From positions 76,758 through 140,757 of the forward strand of contig QANZ01043003.1 in the NCBI GenBank assembly GCA_003254925.1: 64,000 nt of DNA. The letters run 5' to 3'. Position 1 is the first letter of the stretch. Every line of letters starts with the position of its first letter. This DNA is from Chamaecrista fasciculata (Eukaryota; Streptophyta; Magnoliopsida; Fabales; Fabaceae). Below the pieces are notes generated by a model. The model saw only the letters and a list, made by a program, of their open reading frames with translations. It ran no database searches and was not told where the DNA came from. Positions 36,901 to 48,435 of this stretch are shown piece after piece. Both the position numbers and the translations under genes were made by a program.

Positions 36901-39687
36901 TGGGTCGGCGAGCATTATATACTGAAATCCATTGGGTAGCAGGACTCCCCATTCGTACTTTCTTCTTTGGCTGCTCATCTTCTTCCAGATTAATAAGCAT
37001 TCTTCCACGCTTTTGTCCAACCTATTCAGGCAAAGGGACTAGAATAGTTTAGCACCAAGTTATACAAGAACTCATCAATAAAAATAAACTTGAAGCAAAA
37101 TCTGAAGACATAACAATTACAACAACCTTTAAAGCTCCATCAATTCTGATTGGTCTCAATAGTAAACATGGTTCAATCAAGTTTTCAAAAAATGATATAA
37201 GCTTGGAATAATTTGGCTCCTCATCAAATCTCATGTTAGTAACAGCTTCAAGGAACTGCTTAAACGGGGGAGGACAAAAACAGCACATCAACTCTGGAGA
37301 TGTGGACATCTTTTTCTTACAAACAAGAAAACTTTTATTGTCGCCCTGTTTAAAAGGGAAAGAGAACAGGATTACATACATAAAATGAAAACTCCAAGAA
37401 TCAACGCACTGATAAGAACTAATATAAAATGCACCTGATATCCCTGCCATGGTAGTCTCCCTTTTATGAGAAATATTAAAGTGTATGCCAGTGACTCAAG
37501 ATCATCCCTTCGACTTCCAGTCCTACCTAAATGCGCATGCACACTGGCATATCTTATTGTTCCCCTGAAAACAAAAGCCACATGATCAATATATAACACT
37601 TATAGACATGTTAACCTAAAAAGGCATACAAACCTGAAAATATCAGGTCTCTGATCATATTCAACATGCTGACCAGATGATGCGTCCTTCCATCTTGAAG
37701 CTAGAGTAAATACATGAAAGGGAAATTAATATATACTATGAATATGTCAAATAGCTTCAAATAGCTAAATTGGTAGAGTAGAGAAAATTAATCACAATAT
37801 GAAAATGCAGAGGCAAACTAGTATGGGAGGACAACATACCCAAACCAAGATCAATAAGATATAGCTTCTTTTCATCGGCTGTTCCAGGTTGACCAAGTAA
37901 GAAGTTTTCTGGTTTTACATCTCCATGCACAAACCTTGATTGACGATATGATTTTATTATTATGATGATGATGGTAACTATAACCATCTCAAAATAGTAG
38001 GGAAAATTAGGCATGACAGGTCAAGAAAGCTATCAATGAGATTTACCCTTTCAAGTGGAGCTTCTCAAGAATTGATATTGCTTCCACTGCAATGCAAGCA
38101 ACCATATTCGGCGACATCCTGTCCAGATGGTAGAGAATAAGCGAGGAGAAAACAGAATAACAAAGGTTAAAGAAATTACAATGATGCAAAGTGCATTTAT
38201 ATAAGTAAACAGAGGGAGGATCAAGATCTTACGATTGGCCAAGAGAATTCCATACATCCCAAAGACTGGGCCCAAGCATGTCCATGACCTGAAATATTAT
38301 ACTTTCCTTCAGACACTATGAAAAAGTTAGAATATGCTGCTAAGAGGAGAGCTTTGAATCATTTTCTCACCAGAATATAGAAATCTCCTTGACGACCCTT
38401 GTAATGAACCCAGGGAATGCCATAACACCCATTCAGAGTACTAATCAGTCCAAGAAAGCAGAAGCAAACATTAGAATATTAAAATATAATGAAAAAAAAA
38501 AAAAAAAAAAAAAAANAAAAAAAAAAAAAAAAGACGATTAAAGCCTGAAAGGTATAATATTGATAAGCATGTTCAAACATGAAGCATAGATCACGTACTT
38601 GTACACTTGCCACTCATACGGAGGCCCATAATTGCAGCCTTTACTGTTTCTGTGCTCAAACTTCAGTGCAACCTGCAAAAAAAGTTCAAATAAGAAAAGA
38701 ACATTTATTATGTCACATGATTAACATTCAATTGAACTGTAGGAAAAGAGAATGAACTTCAGAGTTATACCTCAATTGCATCAGGACCTGTTCGATCAGA
38801 ACCACCACTGAGCCTTCTTCCAACATAAACTTGGCCAAAACCACCCTTACCCAATTTCCTTTCTACCTTGTACGTAGGAGAACTACCAACTTGTACCTGA
38901 ATAGGTAAGAGGGAAAAATTGTCTTAGATAAGAAACCAATAGATCTAGATTAAATGAACAATTGGAACAATAATAATAATAATAATGCTGTTTGGGGTAA
39001 ATTCACAATGGAGTATGAACTAGTCAAGCATAATATTTTTTTTCTTTTGGGTAATCAGGCATAATATTGTTTCAAGGATATCTAGACCCAAGATGACCAT
39101 TACAATCTCAATGCTTCCAAAATTATGCTCAACTCAGCATATCCGAAGATTAAACGCGACAGAAGCCATTCAAAGCTAATATTAGCATAAATAGTACTTT
39201 AGCTTCATTAAATCTGAACTGCAGAAATATTTGGATAATTAAATAATGCAACCAATATAGGTATGCAATCGAGGGATACCCTCTCAGGAATGGGGGTTGT
39301 GGTCGCTTCCTCTTCAGCCCCCACCACCTTGTCTGCACTTCCACCTTCCATCACAATATTATTATTGGCAACTGCCTCAACTCGAAGGGGTTCCGCAGCT
39401 CCTAATGCAACAGGATCAGGAAGGACCTCACAGGGTTCAGGATCAAGATTAATTAATCTCACTCCCCGACCTCTACCAGCTGCAGTTCGCCTTGTCGGTA
39501 CTGCTGGTGAAGGCCCTTTTGCTACAGCTGTGGCATTACCGCCTCTTCCTCTTCCACCTCCAACTCTCCTCCTGCCTCTGGTTGGAGCAGGTTGTGCACA
39601 ATTCTCTCCTTGATCAACAGGTAGTGGGGCAGGCTGAAGATCACCAAGCCGTTTTGATCTTCTAGCTCCACTTCTCAACTCTGGCAT
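33982..39687 (-). CDS. Casein kinase 1-like MUT9-like/photoregulatory protein kinase (MLK/PPK family)
   Basis: Sixteen coding exons in minus order: 39687-39280, 38896-38771, 38672-38599, 38440-38371, 38288-38233, 38118-38047, 37934-37840, 37700-37634, 37564-37435, 37345-37127, 37021-36891, 35986-35812, 35715-35625, 34786-34629, 34519-34331 and 34041-33982. Every junction keeps frame; 706 aa. The N-terminus ([14 protein letters not shown]) is basic, with GR-rich patches ([13 protein letters not shown]), likely nuclear. The kinase domain starts near 145: Gly loop GKGGFGQVY (152-160), Lys182 in VALKFEH, catalytic loop HGDVKPENF (272-280, Asp274), metal-binding DLG (297-299), then [20 protein letters not shown] typical of the CK1 fold. 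The C-terminal half has repeated WxxxxxYxI blocks ([30 protein letters not shown]). The family is reported to phosphorylate histone H3 Thr3 and light-signalling/clock proteins. The leader has an intron ending just before 'aggtcttttgccg'. Confidence 0.95.
38492..38532. repeat. Poly(A) run with one N, in a kinase intron
   Basis: About 40 A with a single N at 38516. It lies between coding exons 3 and 4 and does not touch a splice site. Confidence 0.9.
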
Positions 39688-40997
39688 CCTCTCCCCATTC
39701 AAATCATAGCCCACATGAGTCGCCCCAGTAACGGCAAAAGACCTCTGCAGTGCAAAAACCAAAGCAAATAAACCAATAAGTAGCATGCATTGATAAACCT
39801 TTTCAGCAGCAAGGGCAGAAATTCTAATATTAATTAAAAGAACTATCTAGACTGATGAATCATATCTTATAAGGGGAGAAAATATCTATCGAGCTTGCCT
39901 TAGTTTGATTCTGATAACAACATAAAATAAAGTAGCGTGCTGAAAAAGCAGTAGATACCAGGAAAAGATGCTACTTTCAGCAAATATACTCCACAACCAA
40001 ACAACAAAGAGAAGGTACCCAAAGGCATATACAGAAATCATTCCTTTCTGCATTCCAAATACAACATATACTTCTTATAACATCCTTGTCGGTCAATAGT
40101 TCTAACTGTTTTGCAGATAATCACCGGGTGAAAAAATATCCAAAATAATTAGCCTAAAACTTTAACTATGGAATTGATTATATGATTTTAGAACTACGAA
40201 TTTGACCGGTTATTCGAGCTGAAACAACAACAACACAGATTAAAGAAAAGATACACAGATTCAACAATCGATGCCGAACAACAATCTTCGACCCGATCAT
40301 TTGTGTGTGGAAAAAGATTTCAAGAAACAAAACAAAATTTACCAATACACAACCGACCATTAAAACTAGCTCAAGAGTAGCATCAATCCCTGGCACCGAT
40401 TGACGATAAAACAAAAAATAAAATTTTGAAAACAATCTCAACCGTAAATACTCACAGATCGATCCCGTGGGGTGGAAAAACAGAAGGATCGGAGGGAACA
40501 ATCAAAGAAGGCGATTCAAAAAGAACCCCAGAAAATAAAAACGAAGACGATCGTAGTCGGATCCTGGGTTTTCAGTTGAAAAAAGAAAAAGGGAGGCGTA
40601 ATGTATGCATTATGAGGAAGGAGTTGTATGTATCCTTGGAAGCAGTGAAACTATGGCGAAAGCATCGGTGAATTTAGGGTTGGGAGATGGAAGCTTAGAA
40701 GTATTAGGTGGAGATATGCGTGAAAGGCTTTTTTGGTGTAGAAACGATGTCCAAGACAAGGGAGAATGCGGTAATGGTGAGATTAGTGTTGTATCTTTCC
40801 CATTCGCACTATGTTAGTTTCTATCAAATGTGTGTATGACAGGGAAACTTGGATTTTGGGTCTTTTATATCCAGCATGCGAATTGTGGCTTTGTAATAAC
40901 CAAAAGGATATTACATTTTTATTTTTATTTTTATTTTATTCCTCCGCATTTTATCCAGCATCACCCATCAACCCATTTTTTTTTTTTTCTGGATGAG
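39688..40997 (-). other. 5' leader, leader intron and promoter of the kinase gene
   Basis: An acceptor (..ttgcactgcag on the minus strand, about 39747) precedes 60 bases of leader and the ATG. A matching donor is likely at 'gatcgatctgtgagtatt' (about 40458), giving a leader intron of about 0.7 kb. Upstream sequence to 40997 has no supported gene. Confidence 0.5.
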
Positions 40998-41605
40998 AGT
41001 ATACTTTTGGTTCTATAACTTTTATTCAGGTCTCAATTTGGTTCCATAGTTTTTTTGTTAACTTTTGGTCTCATATCTTTGTAAAAAGTTGTAGATTTGG
41101 TCCCATATCTTTTGGTCAGGTTGCATAATTGGTCTCATATCTTTGCAAAAAGTTTCATCGTTAGTCCCACTTGATCCAAATATATGAGACTAAACCAAGC
41201 TTGGTTAGTCTAGTAGTTAGCTCACTAGATCGCTTAAGCAAGTGTCGGGGGTTTGATCCCCGCCTTGTGTATGCAGCAACCAATTGGCCAGCGGCAAACC
41301 CTTAAATGGAGCTCCGATCCGCAGAGGATTAGTCCTTAGCCCATCGGGCTGGGGATACCTTGGGCAACAAAAAAAAATATATATGAGACTAATTCTGCAC
41401 CTGACCCAAAAATATGAGACCAATTCTGTAACGTGACTAAAAGAAATAAGACCAATTCTGTAACATGAGCCAAAGATATGGGACCAAAAGTGTAACACAG
41501 GACCAAATCTGCAACTTGAGCAAAAGATATGGGACTAAAAGTGAAACAAAAAAATTATGAAACCAAATTGAGACTTTAGCAAAAATTATGGGATCAAAAG
41601 TGCAC
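40998..41605. mobile_element. Old foldback element split by a SINE
   Basis: Ends 'agtatacttttggttc' and, reversed, 'agtgcacttttgatcc'. The arms carry repeated 'ggtctcatatcttt' and 'aaatatgagaccaattctg' modules in opposite orientation, at only about 75% identity. Terminal wording relates it to the elements at 7692 and 50131. A tRNA-derived SINE occupies 41194-41378. Confidence 0.7.
41194..41378 (+). mobile_element. tRNA-derived SINE
   Basis: About 185 bp. An A-box-like segment is near the 5' end ('ggttagtctagtagttag'), a B box GGTTTGATCCCC follows about 30 bases later, then a body with 'cgatccgcagaggattagtc' and 'gggctggggatacc', and an A-rich 3' end (caacaaaaaaaaa). A 14-bp target duplication atatatgagactaa flanks it (41180-41193 and 41379-41392). 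This is a textbook retroposed SINE layout. Confidence 0.9.
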
Positions 41606-42844
41606 TTTTCATTATTTTGGAAATATAATAAAATAGTATTTTTAATACGACGGTGGTTCAAAGTTTGGAAAACCAATACGACGGTGGTTGGCATGCCAAA
41701 GTAAACTGATAGATAAAATATGAGAATGAATTATCAAATAAATTAAGTAACTTTTCATTATTTTGGAAATATAATAAAATAGTATTTTTAATAATTGTGT
41801 GAATAGTCACTTGTCAATTTTTTTACCTTTTAATCTTTGATTGTCGTGTAATTAGTTCATTGATTTCCTATTCAATTTTCAATAACAAATAAATGATGTT
41901 AGGAAACTCAATTATGTTCAGTCTATTTCTCCTCATTCTGCTCACTTACCCAAATGTCAGTCTGGAAATTATGCTAATTGCTATAAGCCTATAACATTTG
42001 GAATAAAATTGCGAGGAAATTATAGTACTCCTATATACTCCTACTAACATCGGGAATATCCTTTATTTTATATCGCGATACATAAAAATATTTTCACAAT
42101 AACCAAAACGCTTTAATTACATACATCTACGGATGTTAACTGAAATTTAATTCCCCATAATCTATTTAAAATTCTCCCATCATAATATTCCAAACGTGTC
42201 ATTTTAAACGCATCGTACCACAAATATCGAGATCCCAAATACTTTTCAAAAAGTGTAAGTGACTTAAACTTTGCGAAGTTTGCGCAAATACATCAACATA
42301 ATCACAAAATTAAAAATATTAAAAATAAATAATTAAAGGGTGACATGAAATTGTTTTTCGCTTCTCCTTTTTAATTAAAACAGGCTTGACTTTGATTGGT
42401 AAAGTAATTCGCCTAAACCGCCAAAAAGGAAAGTGATGCATCTATAATCATGCATTTCCTGTTTTGTGAAATGTGCATCACATTCTTCCTGTAAAAAAGT
42501 TATGCGACTATTCATGGATAAAACATTAAATTTTTAATATATACATATATTTTTTTTCCGTTTTGGTGGATACAATTATATTTGTTGAACAAAACAGGCG
42601 TGTAAAGTCGTACAATCATACTGTTTCTATAATTCCATGTGACGATGAGAGTGGAAATAAATAGAACGGACGCTGATACCAACCAAACGGCATGTTGATT
42701 TAATGATTTGGCCGCGTTGATCATGTTGTAGCCGAGGAGGAAAAATTAAAAAAGAATCGAAGGAGCATCTTTTTTAAAGAAAAAAACAAGGCATATTGTA
42801 ATTTTGCTCTCTTGTTTTTAGAGTAATTTATAATCTAGTTTTTA
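41606..42844. other. Intergenic, no gene seen
   Basis: A 40-bp stretch ('ttttcattattttggaaatata...') occurs at about 41605 and again at about 41753, so there is a short local direct duplication of about 150 bp. Otherwise AT-rich without ORFs. Confidence 0.4.
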
Positions 42845-43572
42845 TTATTGCAATTTTGGTCCAATATATGTTTCAAAAGTTTCACTCCTTAGTCTTTATA
42901 ACTGAATATGATTGTATCTATCTTATTTCAAGTTCGAATGCGATAAATTTAAGTTACATGTGACCTTTGATGAATATTTCTTTTGTCCATTTGAGGTTGT
43001 CAACAAATAAGGTTAAATTAAGTTTCAAAAGAGAGTTGTTTATTTCATAGTTAAACGAGTAATGTTGTTCGTATATTTCCTATTTTAAATTCAATTGCAA
43101 CGACTTTTGGAGTTAGGTGTTAGTTTTTACGAGTTTTTTTCTTTGCCTAGTTGGAACTATCAACCAATAAAATTATATCGATATCAAATGTAGTTCTAAA
43201 ATCAAAAAGTGGAATTTTATGGAATTTTGCTTATGGACTCGGTTGGACCTCATTCGCTAATGATTGAAACATAGCAAAAAAAAAAAGTCAAGAATAACAT
43301 GTAACTATGAACTCATTATAAACGAACTTGAAACGAGACATATATGGTCAATTTTGCTTGTTTAATTGTGAAATGAGCGTTCCGCTTTCAAAGTTGAATT
43401 TGACTTGATTTGTTGACAGCCTTAACTGAACAAAAACTGACTCGTTAAAAGCAACACGTGACTCAATACTAGTAACATTCAAACTTGAAATGAGATAAAT
43501 ATGAACATATTTAGTCATTGAGACCAATGAGTACAACTTTTAGAGAAAACATTGGACAAAAATTGCAAGAAA
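42845..43572. mobile_element. Diverged foldback related to 4601-5135
   Basis: The left end 'attgcaattttggtccaata' and the reversed right end 'cttgcaatttttgtccaatg' pair. Interior words such as 'aaacgaacttgaaacgagac', 'tttgacttgatttgttgac' and 'gtttaattgtgaaatgag' match the interior of the 4.6-5.1 kb element. Decayed, no coding frame. Confidence 0.55.
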
Positions 43573-43748
43573 AGGGGAAAAAAAGCATTGAATGATACGT
43601 ATTAAAGTTGGCCATTTTTCTCTCACGTATGTCATAATAAATGAGTTGATAAAGAAGTAAAAAAAAAAAATTTCTCCTTAATCACAAATTAGAGATAAAT
43701 TTATGATTGATTTTTCTTTCAAAAAGTTAACTTTTTTTTTTTTTTTAT

Positions 43749-44342
43749 GGGTGATGCTAACAAGTGCCCTTGGAATACTTGTTAAGGATCATTAATTACA
43801 CTTTGAAAATAGAATTTCTACTTTGAAAATTTTAATTTATTTCAGATTTTTAAACAAACAATAACTCTTTGTCCCTTTCATTTTTTAAGACTAATATACC
43901 CTTATAAAAATTTTATTAATTCTTACCATTGAGAAAAAATAAACCACCCTCCATAGTCCATCCAACTTTTTCCCCTGATTAGTATATATATGCCTAATGC
44001 CATATGCCTGCACTTTTTGTTTTTTTGAAAGTTCTTCACTTTTTTTTTTATCTTAGAAGAGATAATAATGTGCCATGTAATTTAACTCTTTTTCTTCTTC
44101 TATCATACACTATGATATTTAAAATACTTTATTTAATATTTAAACATCAAATTATTAATGAAATAGTAAGAATTAATAAAATATAGATAAGAGTATATTA
44201 GTTTTAAAAAATGAAAGGGATAAAGAATTATTGCTTGTTTAAAAATTTGAAGTAAATTTACATTTTCAAAATAAAAATTCTATTTTCAAAGTATAATCAA
44301 TGCTCCTTAACAAGTACTCTAAAGGCACTTGTTAGCATTACC
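43749..44342. mobile_element. Foldback/MULE-like element with 9-bp target duplication
   Basis: 594 bp with inverted arms of roughly 200 bp: left GGGTGATGCTAACAAGTGCC, right (reversed) GGTAATGCTAACAAGTGCC. Further paired words are 'aagactaatataccctta' and 'taagagtatattagtttt'. Flanking tttttttat (43740-43748 and 44344-44352) fits a 9-bp Mutator-type duplication, although the tract is T-rich and so less decisive. No transposase. Confidence 0.78.
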
Positions 44343-44702
44343 TTTTTTTTATTTGTCAATTTATTTATTATAACACATAAAATAATATGATCTATCTCAG
44401 TTGTTTATATTAGAAATAATAGAAGAAATTAGACAAACTCCCATTTTGGATTAAAATGAAACAAATATGAAGGTTTGATAATCAAACTCAAACAAAATAA
44501 TTTTAAGACTAAATAAAACTCACTCTATAATTTAAGGACCGAAATGTCTATTTGACCTAGATTATAAAAAATATATCTACTATAACTTTTTTTTTGAATC
44601 AACAGTTAAGTATTTAGACTTTGTTTCTCTTTCGGGTAGGCATACATTGATTGCTACCTAAATTACATTTGTTTCCCCTTAAGATAGACTACACTAGCTT
44701 TT

Positions 44703-45444
44703 GGAAGCGGATCCTCTACTGTATTTTCTTCATGCTGTCTCTACTGTATCAATAATCTAAGCCCTTCATCAAATCCAACGCCCTCAGAATATGCCACGTG
44801 CCCCATACTAATTTGCAGCCGTTTCACCCGATCTTTTCCTCCTCTAGTGTTTCTGTTCATCTTCAACATCTTTGACCCCAATGACACCCTCTTGGACGCC
44901 GAGTTCATGACCACCTTCGGCGCCACCTAAAACCGATTGGCTATCACAACCGGCGATGCGGGCTTTTCCGGTGGAATCGAGAAAAAACCTTCGCCTTCTA
45001 ACCTAGGGATTCTGTCAGCGTTGGAGCAGATATCAGAGGAGATAGATGAATCCGAGGAAGAATCGAGCGAGGAGTTTTGCGCGGGAGGGGAGGAGCGTTT
45101 GTCGGCGGTGGGAGGGAGGGGGTGATGAGTGGCAGAGGAGTGATAATCGGAAGAGGGAATCGACGGCGAAGGGGGTTTTCGGCTTTGGCGACAACAATAA
45201 ATGACGACGACGGTGATGAATGGTGATGAACTGATCATGAATGGCAACCATTTGATTTGAAGAACATAGCAGTAAGTCCTTGTCGGAGGAGAACGAAAAC
45301 GCTGGAGGAGGAAAAGATCAAGTGAAATGGCTGCAGAATAATATGGGCACGTGGCATATTCTGAGGCGTTGGATTTGATGAAGGGCTCATATTACTGCTA
45401 CAGTAGAAACAGCATAGAAATAAGACAGTAGAGGATCCACTTCC
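44703..45444. mobile_element. MULE-like element with GC-rich interior
   Basis: 742 bp. The left end GGAAGCGGATCCTCTACTGT and the reversed right end GGAAGTGGATCCTCTACTGT begin arms of about 170 bp (paired words 'cttcatcaaatccaacgc' and 'gcgttggatttgatgaag', 'gccacgtgcccata' and 'tatgggcacgtggc'). Between the arms (about 44880-45280) lies a block much richer in G+C than its surroundings, with open frames on both strands (plus: MAITTGDAGFSGGIEKKPS...ALEQISEEIDESEEES). The block looks like captured or once-coding sequence, but no family was recognised. No target duplication is apparent. Confidence 0.7.
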
Positions 45445-46727
45445 GGGACTTCTGAAAGAATTATATCTCAGTCAATAATTTTTCAAAAAAGTGATAGATA
45501 GTTTATTGATTATTGACTCCTCCTATTGTAATGAACTAATTATTATTTTAAAAATTTCAAAAAGAAAATTTATTGATATAAAATTGGCAAAATCAGAATG
45601 AAATATATAACTTTATCAATCAAGAAAAACTGCTAACACCCAAGAGCAACAGTCCACTCACCCTTTTTCTTACAAAACCTACTTAGAAAAACCCTTTCTT
45701 TCTAGTATTTCTCAATAATAACTACAACTGTAAACACCCAAGTGCAACAATCCAATTACCCTGTAAGTAAACAGATGGGCTGAATGACGATGCCGACAGC
45801 AGAGCGACGCCGAAGATGAACGACGATGCTAACTCAGAGGCCTACAGCACGGCAAGGCACGGCCACGCACGGAATCAAGTCCCTGCGAATCTGTAATGCG
45901 TTGACTCACTGCTCAATCCTCAGTCATCTATTATTAATGTAAAACTGATGAAATTAAAATCAAGAGTCCAATCAAGATGTGGCTACTTTACCAGGATGAA
46001 GAAGACGATAAGCAAAACACGGATCTGGGCGAGTCGACGAGGAANATAACTTAAATTACCAAATTTAAGTATGTGTTAAAAAATAATATTCACTTTTAAT
46101 AATTAATATACTCCCATTTTTCATTTGTTAATGTTTTCTTATCTTGCCTAAGCACCCCATGTCAAAGTACACATGTTTACTAATGTGTATCGGTCGGTAT
46201 GAATGCCTCATCATACGCTGGACACGTATATGCGTATTTTGATTTGAAATTATAATTGTATATACGAAGAAACTCTAGACAATGAAATTAAAATTTGGAA
46301 TCCGGAATCTATTGGCATTTGGCATAGTTTCTGAAAGACAAAATAATGAGAATCCGTAAGCATCATGTGCTAAACAAAATAATGAGAATTTCACTTTTGA
46401 TCATATCTCCCGATTGCACACTTTCACTGCAATCATTGTGTTTTATGTGTGGCCATCATTGGTTAATAAAATTTAAGTGCGAGTACTAGTTTTCTTTAAT
46501 TTGCATTATCTGCGATTCTGCGCACATACATGATGAGTTCATGATAGAATTCAAAGCTCAGCAGAAAATGCAGTTAGTTAATTCAAAGAAGAGGGAAATG
46601 CTAATGGTTATTGAGATGAAGAAGGTAGATAACCAACAAGACGCGAAACACAACAAGGTCTACAATTTAAACAATAATTAGAAAAACACAAGGAGCCAAG
46701 AATTAGATTCAGATATCTCCATCTCTC
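45445..46727. other. Intergenic, no gene seen; one N at 46045
   Basis: Words 'aacacccaagagcaacagtccac' at 45635 and 'aacacccaagtgcaacaatccaa' at 45733 are a local duplication about 98 bp apart. A GC-richer patch at 45780-46040 has no extended ORF. The single N at 46045 adjoins a possible missed join. Confidence 0.4.
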
Positions 46728-47387
46728 TCAGATAGATTTTGGCAGCTTCACATGAGCCATTGGATCTTTCTTCATCTTCCTTCTCTTAAACTGTTTCGTG
46801 GCAGCTTCTAGCACCTTAGCCCATCCCTGAATCATAATTAAAAATTTAAAACAATAAAATTACAAATGAACTTCTGGAAAAAATCAAAATCTCAAAAGAA
46901 AAAAAGAGAGAAATACCTTGGTAATGATGGGATTACAAGTGCTCCTAAACCTCGGGGACAAATCAGAAGCCATCATCATCATCGTCTTCTTCTTCGTCTT
47001 CTTCTTCTTGTTAGTATTGAAGGAATCGAGATTTAAATTGAAGGCAGTGATGGCGAACTTCTTCCTAAGTTTAGATCTCTGTTTCTTCGTCGTACTGCTC
47101 TTGGCACCAATCTTCAAATTATCGATCTGATGATCGCGAGGAAGATTGGAAGGAGTTAAGAGATCGAAATCGAAATCCATGGGAGTGAAATGTCGAGGAG
47201 CGAGAGGAGACCAAATTGTGCTCTGCGAGTAATCGAAGTCATAAGCAGAGTTATCGGGAAATTTGCCGAGAAGCTCGATCGACATCAATGGCAACAAGTA
47301 CTCTATCACTTTCGCAGTACGACTAGAGCTCTCAATGAGACACTCTTGTTCTTCTGATTCATCTTCGTTATCTCTATGTATAGCCAT
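46728..47387 (-). CDS. Plant protein of unknown function
   Basis: Two exons: 47387-46917 and 46826-46728, joined in phase 0 with GT-AG, 189 aa. Not recognised as a named family. Seen: an acidic start (MAIHRDNEDESEEQECL); VIEYLLPLMSIELLGKFPDNSAYDFDYSQSTIWSPLAPR; a very basic middle (KKQRSKLRKKFAITAFNLN, then NTNKKKKTKKKTMMMMASD); and a C-terminal block GWAKVLEAATKQFKRRKMKK ending HVKLPKSI. The Lys/Arg runs suggest nuclear localisation or nucleic-acid binding, an inference only. The exon boundary falls just before GWAKVLEAATKQF, which reads like a conserved module. An upstream in-frame ATG (47423) would add 12 residues; the chosen ATG has the better context. Confidence 0.75.
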
Positions 47388-48435
47388 GAGTGACTTGAAT
47401 AAATGAACCAATGAGTCAATCAATGAATATGATGAACCAATGAATGAATGGTTGTTGCTTTTTTCTTTCTGTTTCTGATTTCTCTTTTGGATGCTGGAAA
47501 GTGATGTTTGTTAGTTTTTATTAGTTTCCGTTGGGGCTGTTTTTCAAGGAAAAACAAACACACAATAAAAAGTAACCGTTGCTTCGTCTCTACTCTGACT
47601 CCTAACTTATTTCCACTTTTGCCCTTAGTTGAACTTTTGTTTCCCAACCACATCCCAAAACTAATACCTACCGTTGTAACTTGTGACTTGTGAGTTGTGA
47701 GTGTATCACGTGACTCGGTGACTGGATTTTCAATTTTTCATCGTAAACGGTCTATATTTTGGGCCTTTGGGCTTTGATCTATTCATCAGATGAGTCTATA
47801 GGGTATAGACTCTATATAATATCTGATCCAAAAGAAACTATATTTTTTCTTTGGTGGAAAAAAAAGGAATAATATCAATAACACTTCATTATAGATAAAA
47901 TGAAAAAATTAGGTGACATTGACCCACAAGGCCACAAGGACGAGGTCAGTCGTTATTGATATGAAAGAAAAGGGAGAAAGTTATTTAATTATAAATTCAC
48001 TTGAGAGTCGCTTGCATGTTTTTCCTTTCTTTTTTCCAAAATATCTTTCTCTCTTTTCTCTTACTCTTTATTTCTCTTAAAACATTAGAGAAGATATATC
48101 CAGAATCGATTTTGATGTTAGAACTAGCTAGTGGGTCTCTGACTAAGAAAAGGAAAATTATCTATTTACTTTATTAGTAATCCAATCTGCTTTATCTTTT
48201 TGTTTACAACATGGGAAAAGCAGGGATATCTTGTCAAGCTTTGGATTTTTATTTTATAACTTATATATCTATTCTGGATAAAGGTTATGAGCAGAGTTAA
48301 ATAGAGTTAAATGTACAAACTAATAAGACTTGTTTACTGATTATTTCTCAAGTTCATTAATTAGTAATAAGCAGATATATAGAGATACAAAAACACAGAA
48401 ACACAAAGCAGAGACATTTATATACTAATTTGTAG
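47388..48435. other. Promoter of the unknown gene and 3' flank of the GH18 gene
   Basis: No additional gene supported. 47388-47500 is probably leader; the last 100-150 bases before 48436 are the 3' untranslated region of the GH18 gene. Confidence 0.4.

Noticed and set aside
39263..39613. Plus-strand 116-aa frame opposite kinase exon 1
   Set aside because: Antisense shadow of the GR-rich N-terminus; the minus strand has a complete conserved gene.
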